64,000 nt of DNA from Cloeon dipterum (Eukaryota; Arthropoda; Insecta; Ephemeroptera; Baetidae), in NCBI RefSeq assembly GCF_949628265.1, contig NC_088787.1:11150501-11214500 (forward strand). Direction: 5' to 3'. Below are positions 20,803 to 33,421 of this stretch, piece by piece (the first letter of the stretch is position 1; each line of letters opens with the position of its first letter). Under the pieces are notes generated by a model. It searched no databases. It worked only from the letters and a program-made list of their open reading frames with translations, and was not told the origin of the DNA. Made by a program: the position numbers and the translations under genes.

Positions 20803-23411
20803 ATGTCGAGCTTGTCGTTGGTGCAGCTGCAGTGGCTGCTGGTGTGCGTGTCCGTGGCCGCTGCGGCCGCCTCCGCGCCGGCCACCCTCTCAGTCGACTT
20901 CTATCCCATCGTTGACGACACCTACGCGGCACCGCCGCCGCCAACGGCGCCGCTCCCTCACACTGGATACTCGAGCGAACAGGTGCGATTTTTCAAATCG
21001 ATTGTTTTGAATTTAACTTAATGGTAAAATTTACTTTTCAAATGTTTGCCAAATTGGATTTTGTTTTAACTGTTTACGTAATTATTGATGTATCACACCG
21101 ATAAGTTTAAATTAATTTAATTATTTTTAAAATAAAGTTATTAAAAACTAAATCAAAGTATGTAATAAATTTTAAATTTTTAAAGTTTTATCTGACTTAC
21201 ATAAAATCTAAATAAATAAAAAATCATATATTATTTAATTATAAATTTAATATATTTTAAATTAAACTTTGATCTTTGGTGTTTTAATTTGTTATTCCAA
21301 GTTATTAAAAAGCTTTATTAATTATTTATGTTTTTAAAATATTTTTCAAGTTGCATATTTGTCTTGAAAAAATATATTTTTTATTGCTGAATTTTTCTTG
21401 GAGTTAGGATGGGAAGCAACTATTGTAAATTTGGCTTAAATGATGCGTCAAAAACCAACTAATTTGCACCAATAATTAGTCTTAAAATCTCAAACCTGTT
21501 TACTACTCCATTCATTAAATATTTTTTAATTTAAACATATTTTAAATGGGACATTTTGCTTGGAAAAAATTTAGGGTACTGATTAAGCAAAGTATTGTTC
21601 AACGCTGCTAAAATAAAATATTTTTGCCTAAATAATGCAGTCTTAAAGAAGACCTTATTTTACAAAAAAAAAATAAAAAATAAAATAAAAAATAAAAATA
21701 AAAAAAGATGGCCATAGAGGCTGGAATAATTTTTAAACTTCTTGAATGATTTAAAAAATTCTAATTAGAGTATTTAGTCAATTCTTTCAAAATTTAAAAA
21801 TTGTGTTTATTCAAGACGTTGGCTCGCATTGTTAAGCGCATTTAATTTTTTACGTGCATGTATGCCATGTGAGAATCTGACTTAGCGATGTTTGGGGTTG
21901 ATCGCGGGCTGATTTGTGCCTACAATAAACTCTCTTGCATTGCAATGACGATTCCTTTCGGATTTTGAATAGTTGCGAAAGCTTTTCGACTCGCTACTTG
22001 CTGTTTTTCACCCTTCTAGCATTCGTGAATTAATTTCACGGGTTGAATGTCAAGAGTTTCAATAAAATGGTCCATTTCTGGACTGATTTTTCGCTTCCTC
22101 CTTACCGAAAACAGAAAAAAATAATTATTTAAATTTCCCAGGAATTATTTGGAATTATTGTAAAAATTACATCTCACGACTCGTATCATTTCCAGACGTA
22201 CAACGACTACCGAGATGGTGGTGCGCGTTCGGGCGGCGGCCAGTTTTCGAACGGCGGCCACAACAGCGGCTACCTAGACGAGCAGGAGGAGAAGGGCTCG
22301 AGCGGGCGGGAGGCGCTGTCCATCTACGACCGCGCGCTGGCGGCGCAGCGCAGGAAACAGCACGACGAAGGCTACTACGGCGACGTGTCTGCTAAGCGCG
22401 CCGGCCTCGAGGACGGCCGCCTCTACCACGGCGGCCAGCAGTTCGGCCAGCAGGCCAGGAACCGCGAGGGCCTCGGCAACCGCGGCGGCCACAAGAAGGG
22501 CCACACCACCACCGGCTTCACTAATTCGTACCACAAAGACGAGACGGGCAAGAAGACCGAGTTCTACGACTCGTCCAACGACGAGGGCGACAAGTTCGTC
22601 TACAAGGGCCGCGACGAGGCCTACGACGGACGCGGCAGTGACGTCTACCAGGGCGGACACCACAACAACCTTTATAGGTGAGTCAATTGGGATTGCACTG
22701 AATTTTTAAAAAATATATATGTTCACATAGACAGGGAAACGAAATTAAATATATTCAGTTTTAATTTTTTTAGCACATTTTTCTTTATTTTTCTTTCCTG
22801 TTTTTAGAAAATTTGGCGATTTTGTTGTCTATGTTTCACGCCAATTTGTCGGCTTTAGACGTTTCCTTAATTTAATTTAGATGGTATTTAAGTTCTAATA
22901 TAAGTTAACTTGCGATTAAAAAATTTACCCAATAGATAATCATCATTACTTATTTTCAATATGGGACACATGTATATTACAATTAAATTTAAAAAAATAT
23001 CATATCCTTCTAATGAGAATAAAACTTTCAGTAGTTTTAATTTTCCTTTTAAAACTTTCAGTATTAATTTTAAACAAAAAATGTCAAAACTATAGTGGAT
23101 TAATTAATTTTTCGTGCTTTAGGGCCGACTCGAGAGGGAGACAAGGCAACTTCGGCGGCGGCTACGACCTGGCCGACACTAAGGGCCACAAGAACGACTA
23201 CGGTCGGCAGGAGTACTACGACCAGAACCGCGACTACAATCGCAAATCAGCGCAGCAGGACGCCAAGCAGCTCGGCGGCTACTACGACAACGGCAGCAGA
23301 CACTCCTCTGCAGGCAACACGGCCGGCTACTATGGCGGTGGCGGCGGTGGAGGCGGCACTCTCGGATTCCACGGGGCTGCCCCGCCACCAGCACCCTACC
23401 CTTATTACTGA
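20803..23411 (+). CDS. Secreted Gly/Tyr/His-rich structural (cuticle-like) protein
   Basis: Three exons join in frame: 20803..20982, 22196..22677, 23123..23411, giving 316 residues. Exon 1 holds a signal peptide (about residues 1-25, hydrophobic then Ala-rich, cut near SAPA) and a Pro-rich stretch. The mature protein is low-complexity: many GG, YY, QQ and HH pairs, with a C-terminal Gly8 run and Pro/Tyr end. A conserved-looking core near residues 158-200, KGHTTTGFTNSYHKDE followed by KKTEFYDSSNDEGD, resembles a motif I know from unnamed insect secreted proteins (KGHKT.GF...YHKDE...FYD). No RR chitin-binding consensus is present. The likely role is in extracellular matrix or cuticle. A short first exon carrying only the signal peptide is typical of insect cuticle genes. 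Real gene: strong. Function: inferred only. Confidence 0.85.
21661..21706. repeat. A-rich simple repeat in intron 1 of the structural gene
   Basis: About 45 bases made of runs of A separated by single T, of the form (A3-5 T)n. It may be a decayed poly(A) tail of a retroposed element or simple slippage. No retroelement body is recognised beside it. Confidence 0.6.
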
Positions 23412-23474
23412 ATGTAAGCAGAGGGCGTGGAGAACCAGAAGAAGTATGTCTGATTTGGTCAATTTGGAAAATCC

Positions 23475-23832
23475 TTGGTGTTTGGGGCCAGCAACACATG
23501 GCGCCACGATTTATATTTACAATTTTCTAGTACTTTCGCTGCGATTTCAGGTTCATTCGGTGCATTTTTACGCGCTCATATGTAAAATTGGTTCAGCCAA
23601 TTGCCGAAGAAACCTTCAAATCAATTTATAAAAATACAAAAATCTTTGTCGTTGTTTTTACCGCGATTGGCTGAACCGATTAAATTGGTTTTGAGATCGT
23701 GAAATTCATTTTTTACGCCAAAAATGCACAGTAGCCGAATTAATCTTAAGTCGCAGAGCAAAAGTAACTGAAAATTTCGAAATATACAGTGGTGGCATCT
23801 GTTGGCGGCTCCGAACACTGATTGGTGAATTT
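23475..23832. mobile_element. Foldback MITE family A, copy 1 (in 3' region of structural gene)
   Basis: The ends are inverted: ATGGCGCCACGATTTAT on the left (from 23499) against ACAGTGGTGGCATCTGTTGG on the right (from 23787). Inside, ATTGGTTCAGCCAAT and CGATTGGCTGAACCGAT are mirrored. It is similar to the elements at 40,652-41,065 and 49,080-49,325. It begins about 65 bases after the stop codon of the structural gene and so probably lies in its 3' UTR or just beyond it. Confidence 0.65.
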
Positions 23833-26739
23833 TTTAATTTAGAGACCACCACCAGAAGGCACCACCATAGTTATCCCAGGTTGGAGGGCCTTCTAATTCT
23901 CAGAAATCAGAGCAGAACTGACGAAAATCTTACAAAATTAAATTTGGCGCATTCTGGTGGTAGTTCAAAGAACTAGTTTATGGCTAAAGACCTGTTTTTA
24001 AAGTTGAATATTTACATTTTTAAGTTCACTCCAGCCATTAAACAAAATTAAGACATTTTTAACTAATTAATTTTTTGACTGACGGATTTTTAATTGGCAA
24101 ACCCTTTCAGAGCGTAATCCACGGTGATGCCCGCAACGCACGTGCCTTAAAAAGAGTCTCTCTCTCTTCGACTGGTCAATGTCACGCATTGCTGAAATTA
24201 CGAATCCCAGCACCTTGGAATTACGCCGCACACGCACACCATGTAATTTAAGTGTCAAATCAAATAAAACCCGGCTCCCTCGCGAGTTGCAAAAATTTAT
24301 TATTCCACGCTCTTTTATTCGATGAAATAAATCAAGCTTCAGCGAAAAAACGGGTAATTAGTCGGCAACAATTTTGCAGCCTGAAATTAAATGGATAATC
24401 AATTTATCGAGATGACAATCTCTGCCGCCTTTGAACTGCTGCTGGGGGAAAAACTTTGTACCGCGCTTCTATTAGCAGCCTCTAATTTAAACGGCGCCAA
24501 GGCGCTACATCGTTTTAATAAATCTAATCTTTTATCTGCGGGTGGCCAATCTGAATATTTCAACAACGCCGAGCATTTATGCCGAGAACGTGCGCACAAG
24601 GTTCGAATTAAATGAAATAAATATTCAATTTTGGAAAGGGCGGCGTTTTATCAGCAGCTCACTCAATTAGTCTCGCTTATGTTTATTTATAAAAAGAAAA
24701 AGAGTTATGGCATTCACTGGCCGGCAAGTTTGACGCAAATCAACACCAGGCTACTATCAAATTAAATCTACAGAGTAGAAACACATTAATCTGGATTAGG
24801 TTTGGGAAAAAATAGAGCTTATTTTATAAAATCATAATTCTTTATAAAGATGACCAGCAGACAATCAACTGGTCTAAGAAAATTTAATTTTCTTCTGAAT
24901 AAAAATAAAAAATGAACTGTATCACAATCAAGAAGAAAATGTATTTAAATTATGAATAAATATTGCTCGTTTGCTAATGAGTTTTTTCTAGCAGCTTTAA
25001 ATCATTTTGTTCTGAAGGAATTTGCTGTTTTAAACTGATCTCAATTTCTGGGTTGGCGAAGAAGCTGCTGCAGTGAAAACGCGGGAAAGAGAGACTTGCA
25101 GTGCAGACTGATTTGCCAAGTGGCGCGCAAGAAATGCACAAGTGCGAATTTCCATAAATTAACAAAAAGGGGCATGTCTCGCTCACGTAGGCGCGTACAC
25201 AACGCACACGCGGCATTATGTAACGTGTACATGAGACTGCGTGGTATATACGGCGCGCGCATAATTCGGAATTGACATATCGCGCCGTGTGTCGGAAGGT
25301 TTTGGCCCTAATAAGGAAGCTGCACGCATGTTCGGCATGTGAAATCGCGGCAAGATCCGCCGCGCTGCTGGAACCGCAGCGTGAAAATCAACCTATTGTT
25401 AACCTGCTACTTTTAAAGGGGATCCATCACAGCACAACCGGATTTTCAGAGGGAAAATTAATATGTGGCCTAGAGGAAATTTTCCTTCCCTAAATGGGCC
25501 GCGGTTTTGGGACACTCCTATAGACTTTCTCACAAGAAAACTGAAAAAGAAGCCAAGTTTTAGTTAGTGAATTTATTGAATTACTTTTGGAATTGCCTGA
25601 AATTTGAACCAAGTTCAGTACATCAGTCACTCAAAATTTTGGCAATTTACGAGGCCAAATATTTCAAAATTAACTTGAAAATCAAGACGAGTTGGGTCAA
25701 TCCTGGTTAAATTTGGTTTATTGACTTTTGATTAGATATTATATTAATTTTTAAGATTTTTTAGAGAAGTTAAAATTTGCTATTAGGGGCTCGTCTTTTA
25801 CAAAAAATGTTGTAATGCAAAAACTTAACAAGCGGCCTCGTCTAGTTGAATCTCGAGACCGATTTTTATCAGAAATCGTAAAATAAAAGTATGATGGTCT
25901 TTACCGGTTCGGTTGCTTTCTAATATGGAATATCAAGTTTGAAATCAGGTCTGCGGGTTCGGTGGGGAGTGATCGTCTATTCGATCACACACATCACTGC
26001 ACTGCGTTTAACACCTTTTGACTAAAAAAATCATCCAACAATATACAACCCTTGGGGCCTATCAAACAATTTTCCGCTCGAGCTCCTAAATTGTACGCAA
26101 AAATCCATCAAAAAAAGCAGTTGGTGAATGCTGCAAAGAAATCTTTGGACAAAATCAGCCAGCAGCAAAATAATTTTCGAAGAAATTAAAAAAATATAAG
26201 AGTTGAACTCTCTATACCAAAGTGAGGATTAGTAAAAAAAGTTGGAGACCATACAAATTTCCGGGAATAATTTTAACCATTTGCCATCTTGAATTTTTTA
26301 TCGTTCAAATCCCTGCCCAGGAGCCTCAAATTAACGAGCAACGTCTGCTGAGAGTTTTAAATTCGATTTTACAGTGAAAATTTTAAAAAATGGCTGTTAG
26401 ATCATTTCCGAAATAATTAATATAATTAAATATATTTATAAGCTGAGGCAGAGCATCATGTAATTGCAAAAAATTCAGTTCACTACTGCCTGTCTGAACC
26501 GAAGGACACGATGAAATTACCAATTAAAATAATTTCAAGCAAAAACTAAACCTTCTCTCGATTGAAATTGATTATTTACTATTTTTGTTCAATTTGCAAT
26601 TAAAATTATTCAAACCCAGATGTCACACAACTTTGTGAAACATTCTTCCCTAATCAGAAGGCCAATTAAATTAAATTACTCGCTGAGAGAGGAGAAGGAG
26701 AAGCCCAAGCGAGCGGTGTGAATCCCCTTTAATTGAGGC
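23833..26739. other. Gene-free spacer between structural gene and TNF-receptor locus
   Basis: AT-rich with no convincing coding exon. AATAAA at 24,263-24,268 could serve the structural gene if its 3' UTR spans the MITE. GC-rich patches at about 25,030-25,400 have short frames without domain content. A small inverted repeat GTGATCG/CGATCAC lies at 25,969-25,988. Confidence 0.5.
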
Positions 26740-26947
26740 GGAGGAGCTTTGAACGCGCAGGCCATCCATCCATCCATACGCGAGTTTCAATCGGGCTCCG
26801 CTAGGCTGTTTGGCTGGCTTTCTTTCTTTCTTTCTTCGCTCTTCGCCTCTCGCTCTCAGTCAGCGCCAGTGTCGGAGAACGCAGGACGTCGAACGCACGC
26901 CGCTCTCTCCTCTCAAGCAACACTCGGCGAAAATACTACGAACGACA

Positions 26948-26972
26948 TACACACACTCACACACACACACTC
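26948..26972. repeat. CA microsatellite
   Basis: Imperfect (CA)n, about 24 bases, inside the probable leader exon. Confidence 0.8.
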
Positions 26973-27014
26973 GCGGTGGACTCTGGGCAATCACACACAT
27001 TAACGAAACACACG

Positions 27015-27071
27015 ATGAGCGCTGAACTGCACTTGGACCGGTTTGCGAGCCAAGAATTCGGCAGGACGTGA
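27015..27071 (+). CDS. Upstream open reading frame in the probable Wengen-like leader
   Basis: ATG at 27015 opens an 18-codon frame (MSAELHLDRFASQEFGRT) ending with TGA at 27069-27071, before the inferred splice donor. If the leader model is right, this is an uORF that would limit translation of the receptor. No homology is claimed. Confidence 0.3.
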   Translation: MSAELHLDRFASQEFGRT

Positions 27072-28329
27072 CCTTCAGTAGGATCGAACAATCAAAAAGG
27101 TCAGCAGCATGCATCACCTTCGTAATTTTTTTGCCACCTGACAGTTCACATCGCAACTGAAAACTCGCTTCTTGCACTAGTTTACTTCGAAGAAATAATA
27201 TCATTGGTTTAAAAAATTTAAAAGATTCGGATTTTAAAACAATTTCTTTACTCCCCTAAAACAAAATTTAATTTTGTTTTGGCCAATAAATTGATTTGGA
27301 ATTAAATATGCAGTTTAGTCAGTTTTCCTGGTCTATGGGGTCTTAAACAGTCGGCTTTTCCCTGGAAAAAAGACAAAACTAATAATAACGAAAGTGATAT
27401 TTTTCATCCCTCCAGTCGTTTTTATGCGTAGAAGCATATTGCCAGAGTAGAATAAAAATAAGCTGTTTGCTAATTAATATTAAAATTTGCTAATAAATTT
27501 TTATTCGTTTATTTGCGCTCTTTTAAGAAATAAATATTAAAATTCTAAGGTCAGAAAAACATTACGAGGCTTAGAGGAGAGGTCAATAAATTTAAGCAGA
27601 TACCAAATTGCTGATTTTGGCCTGATTTTTATTTGATTCAATAATTATCGTTTATTTAAATCAGAATTTTATGACGTTGACAGACCGTAAAAAACGAAAA
27701 TTTCGATTAAATAAAAATCTTCAAATCCTGACAACCCCAGAACACATTATTTCTCTTCAATCTGAATTATAGAGTCCTTAATGTACTGATACTCAGTCAT
27801 GGCAAAAATTATTCATAAAATTACGACTAATACTATTTTTATAGTAATAAAATCATTTAAATGACGTATTTTTCTTTAATCTATTTATTACAATGAATTC
27901 GTTTTAAATTACATTTTGGCACCTTTTTTTGTAAAAATATGAATTTTTGAACAATATTAAAAAAATCAGGCTTTCGATTGGTTGCTTTGAATCAGCTCCC
28001 GCGGTGTCGCTAATAATAAACCTGGCTGTGTTATGCAAATGATGGTAAACAAGTATATTTTGAACCAGAAATCAATAAAACGGAGCAGTCCAAACCAATC
28101 ATCTTCTCATCTCAAAAGTAACTTAAATTTGCTAATAGAACGTCAGGAAGCACTTTTTATTTAGGAAGTGTAGTCTCGGCTGGCAAAACGTTCCTCTTTT
28201 TTTGGCCCTCTCTCGTTAACCGATGGCCTCTAATTGCGGAGCAAATGTCCAAACTTTACGAGCAATTTTCGTCGGGTAGCGGCCGGATCTCCTTTCTTTC
28301 ACCAAATGCGCCGTTCTCTCTCACTCTCT

Positions 28330-28560
28330 CACTCACTCACTCACTATTATTAAATTTCGTGCAGAATGGGTCTACGTGAATGTGGTGCCTGGCCGCGTCG
28401 GTCCGTCCGTCCGACTGTTGCACTTTTTGTGTGTATCGACCGTCGGTCCGTCAGTCGGTCGTTGTTCGCGCCAGATTCACGTGTATTTGTAATAAACATG
28501 AGGTGCGGAACCCATTTGTGAATTCCCAGCCGCCGCCGCGCGGACGTTGTCGCAAGCCAT
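28330..28560 (+). promoter_or_regulatory. GC-rich, initiator-containing island; possible alternative promoter
   Basis: CT-rich DNA followed by repeated CCGTCCGT blocks and an initiator TCAGTC at 28451-28456, the same hexamer as at 26,856. A possible donor GAG|GTGCGG lies near 28,504. It could be a second leader exon of the downstream receptor gene. No coding content. Confidence 0.25.
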
Positions 28561-30440
28561 AACAATTGAGGGATTAGCCCCGAGTGTTTTTGCTTGGAGC
28601 AGAATTACCGCACCGAAAGTTCATGTTAGTTTTGCACCGTTGTACGACTTCTTGGTATTCGCAGCCGAAAATTTACTTTGTAACGAAAACGGTATTATGT
28701 ACAAGCCTGAGTTTGTTTTTTTGATTTGGCTAAAAATCTCAATTTTAAATTTAAAAAATCAAATGGGAATATTTTCCAGTTCTTCTCGTTAAAAAAATGG
28801 CGAAAAATGTAACTTAAAACATAATTTTACAGGCAACGTTTTGTTAAAACAATTCTGATGGGACAAATTTTATGCTGAAAGTCCGAGTTTTATGAGAAAA
28901 TGAGTCCATGAATGTTACTCTAACAATGATCAATAATTTATTTATAATTTAAAAGTGTGTCCGATCTCCAAAGAAAAGGTTTAGGCTAAAATGGAAATTT
29001 TCATAACGTTTTGAATCAGTCAAGATAAAAAAATATTAAAATCATTCACCCCCACCCCTATTATCACCCTAGCTAAATTTAAGACTTCACATTTTCGAAG
29101 TTTAACTGCTGGAAATAATTGATTTCATTATAACTTTTCCGACTACTCAACAAGAATCGTGCATATCACATATATTCCCTTTATGAAATTTTCCTAATAA
29201 ATTAGGACATAAAATTTATTATATTTACTGTTGTAAAAACACACCAAGGAAAAATACAGAAAAAAGGAAAGTAATAAACACTGCAAGGCAATTAATTGAA
29301 ATTAAAATTACATCAATTTCAAATTTTCATATTCAAAGTTTCACACAGAGGTGACCCATAACATATTTTAATTTAATATTAAACTAATAAAAGTAGCTTA
29401 AATTTTAATTTTGCCCTAAAACATCAGAATTTTTCTAGCAGAAATCACTAATAGAAGACAGTTGCATCTTTTATTTCTACCACGTTTCATGCGTCGACTT
29501 ATATACTATGCGGTCGTTTTTACGCATTTGCAAGTCTAAAAAGCGTGGCCCACCCACGTACTGATCTAGATTCATCTTAATTTCACGCCAAAACACTGGT
29601 TCCTACACCGCATCTCTGAATAGTTTCCAGTTTCTCGCATGTCCGTCCATCTGACGCTTTGATCTAGAAAAGCACACACACTTCTTGCCTTTTTGTCGCG
29701 TCTAATGGGCGAGCAGCGACGTGCGTGTAGCCTCGATTTGACTTTTTATTTTTCGCGAGTGTCGAGTGAGCTGCGGTGTATCCGGTGTGTGTCTAATAAT
29801 TTTTTTTGCTCCTCGCTCGCTCGGACACATGTATACATTAGGGCTCGTTGCGCACACCACGCAGGATCCCGTGACCAAAAGGCGTCGATCGTTCACCTGC
29901 CCCAATGCGTACATAGAAAAGAATGCGGCGTCATCCTCCGTTCTAATCAGGACACCCTCTGAGGTCAAATTGGTGCCTCGGCAGATCGGAAATGGTCCAA
30001 AATCGGATGATGAGGAAATTTCTCGAATTAAAATTCAAGGATTGCATTGCTTGATATAATAGACAAATTGTTAATGAATTTTTCTGCAATATTTCAGAAT
30101 TGTTAAAATCTTCTTAGTGTCATTGTTTAAAAATGAAGTCCTGCTGGTAAAATAAATTTGAAACTAAGAAAAGGATATTTCGCAGAAAATGAAAGCAATT
30201 TTGATTAAGGGAGAGGCAACAGTGAGGCATTTTTCATCCGAATTGAGTTTAAATCAGATCCGTGCAACTTGCATAACTTTTTGATGAAATTATTTCTTCC
30301 TATTCTTTCGAAAGTAAATTTTGAATATTACCCACCGTTTAAAAAATCTGGCCTTATTAAGGAAATGCAACCCTGCCAAATTTAAAAATTTTATTTGAAA
30401 CTTATTCTCAAGGCAACCAAAATTCCATAATAAATTTCGA

Positions 30441-30558
30441 GAGCTTTCAGAATATATGAGCAATTTGACTCTTTGGGTGAAGATTTTGGGCACATATGGG
30501 TGTTCCCTGAGTGCCCTAATGGCTTCCAAAGGGTCAAATTGACATATTCTGAAAGCTC
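30441..30558. ncRNA. Long imperfect hairpin, possible small-RNA precursor or MITE remnant
   Basis: GAGCTTTCAGAATAT at 30441 and ATATTCTGAAAGCTC ending at 30558 pair perfectly. Inner blocks CAATTTGACTCTTTGG and CCAAAGGGTCAAATTG pair with one mismatch, and GGGCAC/GTGCCC closes a 17-base loop. Size and bulge pattern are compatible with a hairpin-RNA precursor, but foldback transposons look the same. Confidence 0.3.
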
Positions 30559-32794
30559 CTCGACTAGGCTGTTCCAACGATGTGCAAATCTTGTGATTCA
30601 AACTAAAATACAGAGCTCGCCAGGCGACTTTTAAGTGGCTAACACAAAGGGAATTAGTACTATCGATCGCTCGAGGACTACCTGACATCAGGGTTCGATT
30701 TCTTGCGTGTTCTGATGGTTTTATCTAACCTCAGGGGTTACCCAAAGCAAGCTCTGAGGGTAAAAATAAACCATCGTGCAATTTTTTATTTTTATGCTAA
30801 AAAAATCAGAGGCCTTTTTGAGATAATCGAAATTAATTTATAATAGATTAAAAAAATACCAAATCTTTTAATATAAAAGTTTTTGGCAGTCTAAATAGCT
30901 ATCTTTTTGCACAAAGTTGAATGATCTAGCTTAATTAGAACTCGAGATTATATAATTCTTGCAAGCTCCGAGAGGCTGCTTTTTCCCAGATTTCATCCTG
31001 ATTATCTGGGAAAACAGCCACACATTATTTATTATTGTTTCGACACTTCTATAAACCCGATCTAAAAACTAGAAAAATTAAAATGGTGGTCAACGCAAAA
31101 AGTGGACAAGTTATCCCGAAATCTCTTGTTGAATCAACCTATTAGATTTTAAAAAGGTGACCGATCGAATCAAATATTCCACAGCAAGGTCATACCGATC
31201 ATTCGATCTGCTTCTGCTAAAGCATGTATGAACAATTTCGGCGGTGGAGATGCACGTAGGCCTGCTGTTTAATTTATTAGCTGGGTTGCCGGTGTAAACA
31301 AGTCGCGCTCCCCAATGCCCAATCCGATCCGCGCGCGTAATGATATATTCGTCTGCGCCGAAAACAACACGGCACCTTTATGCGAAACCGAAGGAAAAAA
31401 ATGAGAGATACTGTATCAGAGGCTTGGTGTCCATTAAAAAGCCTGCAATCCTGCCGTGCAACTTTCCTTGTGCTTCTTACATCGGAGAGCGACGGAGGGA
31501 TGTGAAAAACAGGATTTTATTTTCGCGTGCCGGTCGAACTAAAGGGACTGTGCTGCTGAAATGCGTACACGTGCATGTTCATGTTGGAATTTAAATCAAA
31601 TAATAATATCTGTAAAGAAAATATTTGAGACCAGCAGTTTTTTAACAATAAAAGAATGGCTCAGGTGAAAATTAATGGGCCGAGGACCAGACGAAAAATT
31701 CAAATAAAAGATTTTGAAATAAAATCTGCCCAAAATCTAATCAATGACAAATCTAAAGAACGAAAAAAGCGAACAAGTAGAGATTTAAATTTTTTATTAT
31801 TCCGAAAATCGATTAAATTTTTTAAAATTGAGGTTTTAAAAATTATTATTCACTGTGTGGCACATCCCTTCTTTAAGAAGTGGGTGTGTGGTCGCAAAAA
31901 AGAGGACCTCTTTTCCTTTTTCGCCGTTATTCCACTCTGCACACGGACGAGTCAACAAAACCACACGCACTTTTATTTCTTGCCCTCTCGAGAACACCAT
32001 TAAGTCATGCAATCTCTGCGGTTGATATTCAACTGTACATCCATACGAGACGCGCGCAACGGGAGTAGCGAAACCAAAATTGCAGCTGCTCGCCCGGCGT
32101 CACCTTTTTTCTGCTAATTTGCTGGACAAACTCACGGAATAAAGATGAGCAAAGGCACATATTGATTCGATGATGCGGATTTTTTCGATCGTGACGCTCA
32201 ACAACGACTGGAACAAGACGTACTACTGTTTTGTAATTTTGTTCTGTTATATAATTCTAGTTTCACAGTGTCTTAATAATATGATAATGTGTGATAATTA
32301 AAATTTTATCTGAAAAATTATTCGATGTAATGTTGCAATCGTAAAATATCTTCAAATTCAAAATAACCAAACAAAATTACACAAGAACAGCAAAATGTAA
32401 CATATCAAGCTGGCTGAAAAGAGGAACCTTCGGTTTGGAAAACAAAGGGCCCAAAAATACGCTGCTGGTCAGGCAAGACTGTCAAAAGTGTCTTTTGGGT
32501 GCCCGTTGCAATCCATCATCGACACAATGGAACAGGAGTGAGTGAAACGAGAACTGGCATGCAGCGAAAAGACAAAGGGGCAAAAGGACAGCAGTCGGCT
32601 TTGAAAGAAACTCCAAAGTTTGTATTGATGTCCTCGGCAAATTTATTTACAGCCTTCAGCCTCCACGGTTTCTATTTTTCAATGAATGAAAGACGGAAAA
32701 TATCGTTTCAAACGACGGGATTTCCATTCATTTTCACTGCAACCTTTACAAAGCCCCGGGTAATCGTTGTTTCCAATGCATGAAACTATTCCCC

Positions 32795-32985
32795 AGGGAA
32801 TCAGTGTAGTAAGCCAATATTTTCTCGCTTTGAAATCCTATTATATTTCACAACAAAGAATCTCCCCAAAGAGTGGCGTGCACCATTATATATAGACCTC
32901 GACGAGAGAGGAATTGAAATCTGCCTTGAAAATGTAGTCAAACGCTGTAAACTTTGGAGAAATAATTGGGAAATATTTCATTTAA
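32795..32985 (-). repeat. Interspersed repeat family B, copy (reverse orientation)
   Basis: Contains TTTGAAATCCTATTATATTT, GACCTCGACGAGAGAGGAAT and CGCTGTAAACTTTGGAGAAA. These match, as reverse complement, blocks of the copies at 46.7 and 53.5 kb, with considerable divergence. Confidence 0.6.
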
Positions 32986-33405
32986 ATTTTGATTATTTCT
33001 CATCGTAGAACTTACAATCGATCCTCAATCGTTTTTTGGCACCGAAAAATCACAAGAAAATTCGAAGAGGATAAATTTTGCTACCCGATTTTGGAGGCTG
33101 GATGATGAATATGTATTTGAAACGTCGGCGGCATGCATTGTTCGCGTCGCACGCCAATTTCGAAGACGACTATTTTCCTCTCTCTTTTTATAGAGAATTG
33201 CGTGTGCGCTCGTTGCTTCATTTTATTTCATTGAGAGACAATGCGTGCGCGCGCGTGTGCCTTTAGCAGGCGAAATGCCATTTCCATCAAAGACACGACG
33301 TAGACGGCGGCTTCGGCTTCGGCGGCGGCACTTTCATGGCCTCACTCACTTTCCTTGGCGGCCGCCGCTTTGCAAGATCTCAAACGATAAAAGAAAAAAC
33401 GAGAC

Positions 33406-33421
33406 TCACACACACACACAC
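33406..33421. repeat. CA microsatellite
   Basis: (CA)n of about 15 bases in AT-rich intronic DNA. Confidence 0.75.

Larger units (their letters stand above)
26750..27099 (+). promoter_or_regulatory. Probable promoter and untranslated first exon of the Wengen-like gene
   Basis: A GC-rich, CT-rich block contains the initiator TCAGTC at 26856-26861, followed by leader-like DNA with CA repeats. A donor AAAAAG|GTCAGC follows at 27099/27100. The next good acceptor in register with a start codon is at 36,379, four bases before the receptor ATG. I therefore infer a leader exon of about 240 bases and an intron of about 9.3 kb. The link is inference; cDNA would settle it. Confidence 0.4.

Noticed and set aside
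22274..22663. 129-codon minus-strand ORF rich in Val/Ala/Leu
   Set aside because: Antisense shadow of the Gly/Tyr/His-rich exon of the structural protein.
25830..26150. Possible tRNA-derived SINE (CCTCGTCTAGTTGAATC...)
   Set aside because: A- and B-box matches are poor and no second copy or tail was seen.
30680..30710. GGGTTCGATTTC as a possible tRNA B-box
   Set aside because: No T-stem complementarity and no acceptor stem around it.
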